Shown here: positions 16,391 through 23,220 of the stretch, in pieces
How positions within the stretch are numbered: the first letter of the stretch is position 1
How the letters are laid out: the number at the start of each line of letters is the position of its first letter
Assembly (NCBI GenBank): GCA_035651995.1
Contig: DASRER010000022.1
Span: 62,001 to 126,000, forward strand
Length of the DNA: 64,000 bases
Direction: 5' to 3'
Origin: Terriglobales bacterium
GTDB taxonomy: Bacteria > Acidobacteriota > Terriglobia > Terriglobales > Acidobacteriaceae
The notes under the pieces: generated by a model
Told to the model about the DNA's origin: nothing
Seen by the model: only the letters and a program-made list of their open reading frames with translations
Databases searched by the model: none
Position numbers and translations under genes: made by a program

Positions 16391-16464
16391 GCATTCAGCC
16401 CCCGAAAACACTTCCGCCCGGCAAACGATCGTTTCCCGGGCGGCGTCATTCAGGGGCTGAATGC
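16391..16464. terminator. Nested palindrome between convergent genes
   Basis: The outer arms GCATTCAGCCCC (16391-16402) and GGGGCTGAATGC (16453-16464) are perfect 12-bp complements. Inside, CCGCCCGG (16414-16421) pairs with CCGGGCGG (16436-16443) around a loop containing AAACGATCGTTT. It lies between two genes that end toward each other and can terminate both. Confidence 0.65.
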
Positions 16465-16488
16465 GATGAGCTGATGCTGGGCGCCAGC

Positions 16489-17220
16489 CTAGTCGAAGCG
16501 TTCGAACATCACCGACTTCTTCTCCCAGGCCAGTTCGTCGATGAGCAACTTGCGATTGGTGATCACCATGTCTTTGAGGCCGCAGATGTAGGCGTCCATA
16601 TCGGTGCGGCCCTGGGCCAGCTGGCGCACGTGCTCCTGCACGTAGCCGCGGGCGCCCTGCCAGTCGGGACCTTCGCGGCTGAGGGTGGGAGTGTAGTGGA
16701 AGTTGGGGAACTGCAGCTCCCAGGCGCGGAATTCCTCGTCATAGTAGAGCGCGTTGCGGTAGCGCGCGCCAAACATCAGCCACAGTTGCCGTCCAGCGTG
16801 GCGCGCGGAATCAGCGAAGAGCCACTGCAGGAAGCCGCGCATGGGCGCGATACCGGTACCGGTGGCGATAAAGAGGGAATCGCGCAACGGGTTCCTCAGC
16901 ACGAAGTAGCCATGAGGCCCGTGAAACTTCACCTCGGCGCCCTCGCTCATGTCGCACAGATAGTTGGAGAAGAAACCCATCTCGACGCGGTTCAGGCAGA
17001 GATCGAAGCGGTTGTTCCCACGCGGAGCCGACGCGATGGAGTAGGCGCGCGTGACTTCGCGGCCGTCCTTTTCCGCGCGCATGGAGATGAACTGGCCGGC
17101 AGTGAATTCGAAGTTGCGCGTCTCGGCGACCTCGAATTCCAGGTGCTTGGTTTCCTGGTGCAGGTCAACCGAGCGCAGCAGGCGCGCGGTCAACAGCTTC
17201 CGATCCGTGGCGGCAGGCAT
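16489..17220 (-). CDS. Ferredoxin-NADP reductase-type FAD/NAD(P)-binding oxidoreductase
   Basis: 243 residues. The N-terminal FAD domain has RAYSIAS (flavin-binding RxYS motif) near 58-64; the NAD(P) domain has GTGIAPMRGFL and ends with AYICGLKDMV before the C-terminal ERFD. The length and lack of a 2Fe-2S cluster point to a ferredoxin/flavodoxin-NADP reductase or a stand-alone reductase subunit. It moves electrons between NAD(P)H and a small carrier protein in the cytoplasm. The partner is not encoded nearby. Confidence 0.85.
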   Translation of the reverse strand: MPAATDRKLLTARLLRSVDLHQETKHLEFEVAETRNFEFTAGQFISMRAEKDGREVTRAYSIASAPRGNNRFDLCLNRVEMGFFSNYLCDMSEGAEVKFHGPHGYFVLRNPLRDSLFIATGTGIAPMRGFLQWLFADSARHAGRQLWLMFGARYRNALYYDEEFRAWELQFPNFHYTPTLSREGPDWQGARGYVQEHVRQLAQGRTDMDAYICGLKDMVITNRKLLIDELAWEKKSVMFERFD

Positions 17221-17285
17221 TGTAGAAAACCTACACCATAGGATTCCGGATTGGCGATGCCGGACTCGGTTCCCGGCGATGAATT

Positions 17286-18410
17286 CTAGGGCGCGTACTT
17301 TTCCAGGATTTCCGCCACGAACGCGGCCGCGGTCTCGCCGCCCGGAAACAGGCGAGGGAAACGCGCGCAGAGCCGGCGCTGGATCGCAGCGATGGCCAGG
17401 CCGGCCGCGCAGCCTTCGAGCACGAGCCGTGCCGCCTCTCCGGAACTGGAAAGCTGCGGCACAAAATCAGGCGCGGTCCGCGCCAGGGCGCGCTTGGAAT
17501 GCAGGTCGCCGAAGAGCGTGGATTGGGCGGTGCGGGCCCTGACGTTCCCGCCGCCATCACGCACCGTGACCTTCCAGTTCCACGTTGCGCCCCAACCGCC
17601 CGTGCCAGTTTGCAGCCAGATGGAAACCTCGTCGCCGGCTTCGACCGGGAAAGACTGCTCCAGTGGCAAAAGCTGGTTTCCCCACACCTGGGAAAGCCTG
17701 GTTGGCGGACCGATCGTGGTGCTGATTCCGTCGGCGAAATGCTGCACGTGCCAAACGCCAATTCCGTTCATCGTGCCGTGGCGCGCCACCCGGAATGACA
17801 ACGCCGCGGCCATTTCGCCCGGGTCGCGCGCAAAGTCCAGCGCAGCGAAATTCTGCCCCGGAGAGAGCAGCTCCGTGTCTTGCAGCGCTTGCTCCAGAAC
17901 GCTATTTGCCGTGGCAGCCAGGAATATGGAAAAGTCGAAGTCCAAGGGCCGGCTGCCCCACGACGCAATCTCGGCGGCCCGCTCTGCGCTTTCCACCGGC
18001 GCGCACAGCACATCGGCGCGGAAGGGGATGAGTTTTCCGCCCGGTTTCAGGAAAGACGCCGCCACGGAAGGCATCACCTGCGCCAGCTCCTTCAGGCCCA
18101 TGTTGCAGACGGCCACATCCACCCTCTCCGGCAATTCGACTTCGAAGATCGATCCGCGCACGAAGCACACGCGGTCTCCGCAGCCGTTGCGGGCGCAGGT
18201 CTGGCGGGCCAACTCGATCACGTTTTCGCGCTCCACCGCATAGACGCGCGCCGCCCCGGCACGACAAGCCAGCAGGGCGTGGATACCGGTTCCGGTGCCG
18301 ACGTCGAGGACAATGTCCCCCGGGCGAACCAAGCTGGTAATGGCACGGGCAAAGGCCGGCTGCGCCGTCTGGTCCTCAAGAGACCGGCGATAAAGGCTGG
18401 AAAGGGCCAT
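17286..18410 (-). CDS. PRMT-like methyltransferase with a possible PqqD-like C-terminal domain
   Basis: 374 residues. The Rossmann domain has SAM motif I VLDVGTGTG at 34-42, an acidic EREN after strand 2, and AVCNMGLKEL after strand 4. A beta-barrel-like half follows (about 150-305), as in protein-arginine-type methyltransferases. The last 50 residues (about 325-374: ARLVLEGCAAGLAIAAIQRR and onward to FVAEILEKYAP) have the spacing of a PqqD-type winged helix, the fold that binds RiPP leader peptides. It is divergent from the lasso-like precursor gene, so a role in modifying that peptide is likely but unproven. The PqqD assignment is by eye. Confidence 0.65.
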   Translation of the reverse strand: MALSSLYRRSLEDQTAQPAFARAITSLVRPGDIVLDVGTGTGIHALLACRAGAARVYAVERENVIELARQTCARNGCGDRVCFVRGSIFEVELPERVDVAVCNMGLKELAQVMPSVAASFLKPGGKLIPFRADVLCAPVESAERAAEIASWGSRPLDFDFSIFLAATANSVLEQALQDTELLSPGQNFAALDFARDPGEMAAALSFRVARHGTMNGIGVWHVQHFADGISTTIGPPTRLSQVWGNQLLPLEQSFPVEAGDEVSIWLQTGTGGWGATWNWKVTVRDGGGNVRARTAQSTLFGDLHSKRALARTAPDFVPQLSSSGEAARLVLEGCAAGLAIAAIQRRLCARFPRLFPGGETAAAFVAEILEKYAP

Positions 18411-18453
18411 AGAAACGCTGAATTCGCTGATTCCTTCGCGTGGATCCGTGAGC

Positions 18454-18459
18454 TATACT
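18454..18459 (+). promoter_or_regulatory. Possible -10 box of the lasso-like operon
   Basis: TATACT lies 70 bases before the precursor start in the divergent region; no good -35 partner is visible. Confidence 0.35.
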
Positions 18460-18516
18460 AGCGCAGACGCAACTATCAAAAAGCCTGTTTTCCCCGGCAC
18501 GGCGGAGCAGCATTTT

Positions 18517-18523
18517 GGAGAGG
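18517..18523 (+). promoter_or_regulatory. Ribosome binding site deciding the GTG start at 18530
   Basis: GGAGAGG, 6 bases before GTG. A TTG codon at 18515 overlaps it and is therefore rejected as the start. Confidence 0.6.
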
Positions 18524-18529
18524 ATTACT

Positions 18530-18916
18530 GTGGCGCCTGCTCGCAGCAATGCGGATTCCGGCCAGAAAAAAAAGGAGAAATACGCTCCCCCGCGGCTCGT
18601 GGCGTACGGCAAGCTCCAGGACCTGACGCGCGGCGGCGGCAGGAGGGGCGCCGACGTCGCCGGTCCCAACACGATGATGTGCTGGGTAGCGGAGGCGGTT
18701 TACGGCCGGGATGATCTGCGCACGCATCTTCTGCGCGCCTGGCTGGTTGGCCCGTACTTGCAGACTCGCCTCGGGGCGGTTGTAGTGGCGGCGTATCGCA
18801 CCTTTGGCCGGCCGGTTGCTGCTATCGCTCGCAGGTCGGCATGGGTAAAGGGAGTTTTGCGCCCCGTCTTGGACGGTGGTGTGCGGCGCGCGCAACGTCA
18901 CTACCTCGGCAACTAA
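18530..18916 (+). CDS. Lasso-type leader peptide fused to a CFI-box-like C-terminal domain
   Basis: 128 residues. Residues 18-33 read YAPPRLVAYGKLQDLT, matching the lasso leader pattern YxxP..L..xG.L...T bound by B1/PqqD domains. Thr33 is followed by Arg34 and GGGRRGAD (35-42), so Thr is at -2, Gly at +1 and an Asp at core position 8, as needed for an eight-residue macrolactam. Instead of ending after a short core, the frame continues with CWVAEAVYG at 51-59 and a 70-residue amphipathic, Arg-rich region (LLRAWLVGP, GAVVVAAY, FGRPVAAIARR) resembling the CFI-box-CTERM domain (CFIATAAYG...). Kinase and cyclase genes follow on the same strand. It is either a large RiPP precursor or a protein tagged for modification. 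Confidence 0.7.
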   Translation: MAPARSNADSGQKKKEKYAPPRLVAYGKLQDLTRGGGRRGADVAGPNTMMCWVAEAVYGRDDLRTHLLRAWLVGPYLQTRLGAVVVAAYRTFGRPVAAIARRSAWVKGVLRPVLDGGVRRAQRHYLGN

Positions 18917-18996
18917 CACCGAGTCCGACGATTGTCGCTGCGGATTGTCGCATTGGACTGTCGCCCCCGGTCTGTTCGTTTGGTGTTTCAGGACCT

Positions 18997-19986
18997 ATGG
19001 CTGTCCTGGCTGAGTGGGGAGCATTGCGCAACTATCATCTGTACGGCCTCGACATAACCACGCCGCTTCTCCTGCCCTATCCTGAATGTCGTTCCTCCGG
19101 GCCGCCCACTGTCCTGGTGTGGCCCGACGAGCCCTGCGTCGTGACGGAGGCGAAACTGCACAACGCAGACGGCGACTTCTGGAATCACTGCCAGCGTGAC
19201 GGCTGGGATGTGATCCAACTCTCGGAAACCTGCAGGTTCCGCGTTGGCCCTGACCGCAAGGCGATCCGCTATTCACATGCGGCGGACTGTCCGCCGGAAG
19301 CGCTGCGCAGCTACCTGCTGGCCGGTCCTCTTTCGTTTGTGCTGCTCGATCGCGGCGTCGAATCGTTGCACGCCACTGGGGTGGTAGTGGATGGAACCGC
19401 TATCGGCATCCTTGGGAACAACGGATACGGGAAGTCAACGCTGGCGGCGGCCCTGCTCAGTGCCGGCTTTCCCTTGCTGACCGACGATCTGCTGGTCCTG
19501 GAGTGGCAGGGCCAAACCTGCTGTTCTTACCGGTCGGGAGCCCATATCAAGCTGTTTCCTCAGGTGGCAGAGCGATTTCTGCCGGCCCTGAACGGAGTAC
19601 AGCTGAACCGGCACACGCAAAAGAAGGTCTACTCGCTGATTGCCGGTGAAGCGCCCGGCGAAGAGCTGGTGCCGCTGCGTGTCCTGTACGAGCTGGATGA
19701 GACAGCATCGGGTGGGCTTGAGATCAAACCGCTGCCACCGGCCAAAGCCTTCGTCGGGCTTCTGCGCAACCTGTTCAACGACGAAGTGACACGCAGCGAA
19801 CGCCTCCGGCCGCAATTTGAATTCTGCGAGCGCGTTGCGGCAAGCGTGCCGGTCTTCTCGCTTGCCTACCCCAGGTCGCTGGATGCGCTTCCGGAGATCG
19901 CGGCAAATCTTGTCGCGCATATGCGCAGCCTTTCAGTGCCGGCGGCGCCGGTTTCCAAGTCTGCGTCGGCTGAGGCTCGCGCGTGA
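18997..19986 (+). CDS. HPr kinase-like ATPase of the lasso-like locus
   Basis: 329 residues from the ATG at 18997 (weak CAGGACC upstream; longer in-frame starts overlap the precursor and lack support). ESLHATGVVVDGTAIGILG leads into a P-loop GNNGYGKST (140-148), and TDDLLVLEW (162-170) supplies a Walker B-like acidic pair. This is the HPr serine kinase C-terminal fold. Relatives phosphorylate lasso peptides in paeninodin-type clusters, and HprK-related kinases also sit in exosortase/polysaccharide loci. The next gene starts inside its last codons (GTGA overlap), so both are translated together. Confidence 0.75.
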   Translation: MAVLAEWGALRNYHLYGLDITTPLLLPYPECRSSGPPTVLVWPDEPCVVTEAKLHNADGDFWNHCQRDGWDVIQLSETCRFRVGPDRKAIRYSHAADCPPEALRSYLLAGPLSFVLLDRGVESLHATGVVVDGTAIGILGNNGYGKSTLAAALLSAGFPLLTDDLLVLEWQGQTCCSYRSGAHIKLFPQVAERFLPALNGVQLNRHTQKKVYSLIAGEAPGEELVPLRVLYELDETASGGLEIKPLPPAKAFVGLLRNLFNDEVTRSERLRPQFEFCERVAASVPVFSLAYPRSLDALPEIAANLVAHMRSLSVPAAPVSKSASAEARA

Positions 19987-21881
19987 GCGCCATTGTTGGC
20001 GTCTGGCGACGCGACGGCGGCCCCGCACCCAGCGCCGACTTGGAGCGGATGCTGGCCGCCTGCCCACGCAACACCAGGGGTTCGACATGGAGCTGGGACG
20101 ACGGCCCATTTGCCGTAGCCGGCGTCGGCGCGAGCTCGAGAGCGAACGACGACGATTGCGTCGCAGCAGTCTGTGGTGCTGTCTATGCGGCCGGTGAGGG
20201 CCGCGGAGCGCTTTTACGCAAGGACGAAAGTGACGCGCAAATAATTCTGGACCGATACCGCTCGTTTGCCGACGAGTTTCTAAGGGGCGTTCGAGGCAGC
20301 TTCACAGCGGCAGTACATGACCGATCCAGACACACGCTCCTGCTGGCGCGCGATTGGTTCGGACACCGCCCGATCTACTACGCGATCGTCGGCGGAGCCG
20401 TTTACTTTTCCTCCTACATTCGCCCGTTGCTGACCGTAGTTCCGTTCCTGCGTCCGAACGAGGAAGCGATTGCCGACCTCCTCCTCTGGGGAAGCACAAG
20501 TTCACCGGAGCAGACTTTTTTCGACGGGATTCTGGCCGTGCCTCCTGGGAGGATGGTCGAATTCACCGCCGCAGGCGTTAGTGTTCACGCCGCGCAAGAT
20601 GTGGATCGGTTCCGAACGATTCGTTGCAACGACGATTACGAGGCGGCTGAGCTGTTGCGTGACGCGGTTCTTGAGGCCGTCCGAAGAACGATTGCGCGGG
20701 CTTCCGCCGTGGCGGTCTCTGTCAGCGGTGGCCTGGATTCTTCCGCCATCTACTGTGGAGTAAGGGACCTGCGGCAACGGGGGCTGGCCGGCGCACAACT
20801 TCGCGGCTACACCTTCCATTTTCCCGGCGACCACCTCGCCGACGAGATGGCCTACCTGCGTCTCTTGGAGGAGGGCGGCAACACGATTCGCCGAATCACC
20901 GCGCATCCCGGCTGGCTAGAATCGGCGAGCCTGGCAACGTGGTCGTCGGAGGCGCCCGTTTTATTCGCTCAACTGAACTCGGAATACCGGCTGCTACGCG
21001 CCGCCGCCGAAGACGGTTGCGATGCGCTGCTCGACGGTGGTTTTGGGGACCAGGCGGTAGGAAATCACGCGTACTGGCTCGATCTCCTCTTCAGCTTCAG
21101 GTGGAAGCGCCTGTTGCGCGATATGAGGGAGCAGCCGCTCTGGCAGGACGATACAACGCTCAAAGACTGGATCGATCCTCTCCAACCGAGTCTGCAGCGG
21201 CTCTTGATACCTGAATTCCTGCTGCCCGTGGCAAGGCGGATACGGCACATGGCCGATGCCGACGACTCTCCGAAGTGGTATTCCAGCCGGCTCCGCCGCC
21301 TCGCGCAGGAGCGCGCCTGCTCGCAGCCATCACCGCGGATCGCAGCCAACTCGCATCACGCGGTGGACCTCTACCGAATGTCGCACCAGCGTTACTATTT
21401 GCACCTCTGGGAGACGGCGCTCAAGCGCGCTGCTGAATTTGGAATCGAACTTGGGCATCCGTTCACTGATCCCGACCTGCTGCAGCTCCTGATGGCGCTC
21501 CCCGGTGACCAGGTGAGCGTGGGAGGCGTGTTCCGCGGTTTGTTCCGTGAGGCGATGCGCGGCATCCTTCCCGAACCAATACGGCTGCGCCGCTCCAAGG
21601 CGGACTTCCTGCCGGCGGTCCGGAATGCGGCGAGGAAAGAGCTGCAGACGTTCGAGTTCGGAAGGAATATGGCTGTGGTCGAAATGGGCATGGTAGAGCT
21701 GGGGGCCCTCCGGCGCGATCTGCCGCGCATGCTCCGCCTCATCAACGATCGCAACGACATTTGCGCTCCGCGGGAAGTCATGAACCTGCTTGCACTGGAG
21801 ATCTGGCTCCGGGTCTACTTTCGGGGCGAACGGCCTCAGGCAGCCTCCGTTGCGCCAGACCTTGTTGCGCAACCAGCCTAG
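19983..21881 (+). CDS. Asparagine-synthase-like enzyme, probable lasso cyclase (McjC type)
   Basis: 632 residues, GTG start overlapping the kinase stop by four bases. The N-terminal Ntn/glutaminase-like domain starts MSAIVGVW: Ser takes the place of the catalytic Cys2 of true asparagine synthetases, so it should not hydrolyse glutamine. The synthetase domain has the ATP-pyrophosphatase P-loop SVSGGLDSS (246-254) and LLDGGFGDQ further on. McjC enzymes adenylate the side chain of core Asp or Glu and close the ring onto Gly1. The companion leader gene and B2 protein support this role. Its stop codon shares a CTAG with the stop of the opposing B2 gene. Confidence 0.8.
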   Translation: MSAIVGVWRRDGGPAPSADLERMLAACPRNTRGSTWSWDDGPFAVAGVGASSRANDDDCVAAVCGAVYAAGEGRGALLRKDESDAQIILDRYRSFADEFLRGVRGSFTAAVHDRSRHTLLLARDWFGHRPIYYAIVGGAVYFSSYIRPLLTVVPFLRPNEEAIADLLLWGSTSSPEQTFFDGILAVPPGRMVEFTAAGVSVHAAQDVDRFRTIRCNDDYEAAELLRDAVLEAVRRTIARASAVAVSVSGGLDSSAIYCGVRDLRQRGLAGAQLRGYTFHFPGDHLADEMAYLRLLEEGGNTIRRITAHPGWLESASLATWSSEAPVLFAQLNSEYRLLRAAAEDGCDALLDGGFGDQAVGNHAYWLDLLFSFRWKRLLRDMREQPLWQDDTTLKDWIDPLQPSLQRLLIPEFLLPVARRIRHMADADDSPKWYSSRLRRLAQERACSQPSPRIAANSHHAVDLYRMSHQRYYLHLWETALKRAAEFGIELGHPFTDPDLLQLLMALPGDQVSVGGVFRGLFREAMRGILPEPIRLRRSKADFLPAVRNAARKELQTFEFGRNMAVVEMGMVELGALRRDLPRMLRLINDRNDICAPREVMNLLALEIWLRVYFRGERPQAASVAPDLVAQPA

Positions 21882-22312
21882 ACGCGCTCCCGGACAGTCC
21901 GGCGCAGCGGAAGCTCAGCATAGTCCGACTCTGGATGAGGGATGGGCAACAGCGTCTTCCCGTTTGATTCGATCCAGGCGTGCGCCTCAAAGTCGCGGTG
22001 GTTGCGCACACCCAGGCGCAACTCGGCCGGGTAGCCCGCCTTGAGCAACATGCGGCGGCCTACCAGTGACTGGACGAAGCAGTTGGCTGCGGGAACGTGC
22101 GCAGCGACGCCGGTAACTGCCCAGGTGATCTGGGCGATCGCCGGGCGTATTCGAGAAGCAGAAGCGCGCCCAGGGCTGCTTTCGCGGAGCGCCATGGCCA
22201 CACGACGCCCCGAGGCAATCCGGATCCAGATGGCGTAAAGCAGCGTCCAGGCAAGCGCCCGGAGGAGCAGGCGTTGCTCAATCCAGGGTCGGCGAAGGAA
22301 TCGCAGCAGCAT
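21878..22312 (-). CDS. Lasso peptide biosynthesis B2-type leader peptidase
   Basis: 144 residues, the normal size for a split B2 protein of the transglutaminase-like fold. ANCFVQSLVGRRMLLKAGYP contains the likely nucleophile Cys78, and FEAHAWIE contains His111. In McjB the catalytic Asp lies 12 residues after the His; here that position is Pro, and the next acidic residues are farther on, so the triad is unusual or shifted. It would cut the leader before the core glycine. It lies on the opposite strand from the precursor operon. The N-terminal third is hydrophobic and helical. Confidence 0.75.
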   Translation of the reverse strand: MLLRFLRRPWIEQRLLLRALAWTLLYAIWIRIASGRRVAMALRESSPGRASASRIRPAIAQITWAVTGVAAHVPAANCFVQSLVGRRMLLKAGYPAELRLGVRNHRDFEAHAWIESNGKTLLPIPHPESDYAELPLRRTVRERV

Positions 22313-22374
22313 CTCGGCTTGATTCTACGTTGAAGCGGGCGTCAAGCGGCAAGGCAAACGCGCAGCAAAGCAAA

Positions 22375-22398
22375 AAGGGCAGCCCGAAGGCTGCCCTT
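22375..22398 (-). terminator. Rho-independent terminator of the PEP-CTERM gene
   Basis: On the minus strand: a perfect 10-bp stem AAGGGCAGCC / GGCTGCCCTT with a TTCG tetraloop running straight into TTTTTG, 17 bases after the stop. Textbook terminator. Confidence 0.92.
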
Positions 22399-22415
22399 AG
22401 GCGGAGTGTCAGGCT

Positions 22416-23096
22416 TTACTGGCGAACCCGCTTGCGCGCCAGGTAGCCCAGCCCGGTTAGGCCGGTACCCAGCAGCAGGAACGACGCCGGCTCAGGAACC
22501 AGTGTCTCGTTCGTGGGCGGCGGGTCAATGCCGTACGCGATGTTGTCGAACAGCTGGTACGCGCCGGTGCTCGTGATCACGATCTTGTTGAACATCTGTT
22601 CATCCGGCGAGCCGATGCCGAAGAAGGTCGGCGCCGGGTAATTCGCCGAGAACACCTGATAGGTGGCCAGAAGCGTGTTGCCGTTGTAGACCGAGATCGT
22701 GAAGGTGGCGCCGAACGGCTCGAACGTCATCAGCTGAAGGCTGAAGGCGCTGGAGGACGGAATCGTCATGGTCAGCGTCGAGTTCGCCCCCACCTGCAAG
22801 ATGCCGCCGCCCGTGCCCCAGTTGGTGTAGAGGCTCGGATTGAACGCCGAATCAACCACGTACGTTCCGTACGTGTCGGCGTGGAACACGATGCCGCCGA
22901 TGGTGAAGTCCTTGCCGAGGTTCACGTAGCTGCCGGTAGGCGCAATACCGTTAAAATTCACAGTACCGTTCACGATAGAGCGCGCACTCCACGACGCCGC
23001 GTCGTTGAATACTTGCAGGTCGGCGCGGGCCGAAACCGCTGAAAGCATGAGTGCTACTGCGATGAGCGCCGGCCCGATCTTTTTGAGCACAGCCAT
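22416..23096 (-). CDS. PEP-CTERM sorted surface protein
   Basis: 226 residues. GGAGGAAG upstream fixes the ATG at 23096. A signal peptide (ending SARA near 25) leads to a beta-rich, low-Cys domain of about 170 residues. The C-terminus VPEPASFLLLGTGLTGLGYL and ARKRVRQ is a complete PEP-CTERM signal: VPEP, a hydrophobic helix, then a basic end. Such proteins are processed at the membrane by an exosortase and anchored or released with exopolysaccharide. No exosortase gene is visible in this window. It lies just downstream of the minus-strand polysaccharide operon and has its own terminator. Confidence 0.9.
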   Translation of the reverse strand: MAVLKKIGPALIAVALMLSAVSARADLQVFNDAASWSARSIVNGTVNFNGIAPTGSYVNLGKDFTIGGIVFHADTYGTYVVDSAFNPSLYTNWGTGGGILQVGANSTLTMTIPSSSAFSLQLMTFEPFGATFTISVYNGNTLLATYQVFSANYPAPTFFGIGSPDEQMFNKIVITSTGAYQLFDNIAYGIDPPPTNETLVPEPASFLLLGTGLTGLGYLARKRVRQ

Positions 23097-23220
23097 AATT
23101 CGTCTTCCTCCGCAGAACTTAACCCACCCTGACATAAGCAATTCGCGTTCCAGAGTTGCTCTCCACAGATGGTTACAGCAGATACAGGTTCTACTGCTAG
23201 GTACATTTCCTATGAAGGTG

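Noticed and set aside
18841-18996. An upstream start for the HPr-kinase-like gene, overlapping the precursor
   Set aside because: The extra 52 residues are Arg/Cys/Pro-rich without homology and there is no ribosome site; the ATG at 18997 precedes the conserved region.
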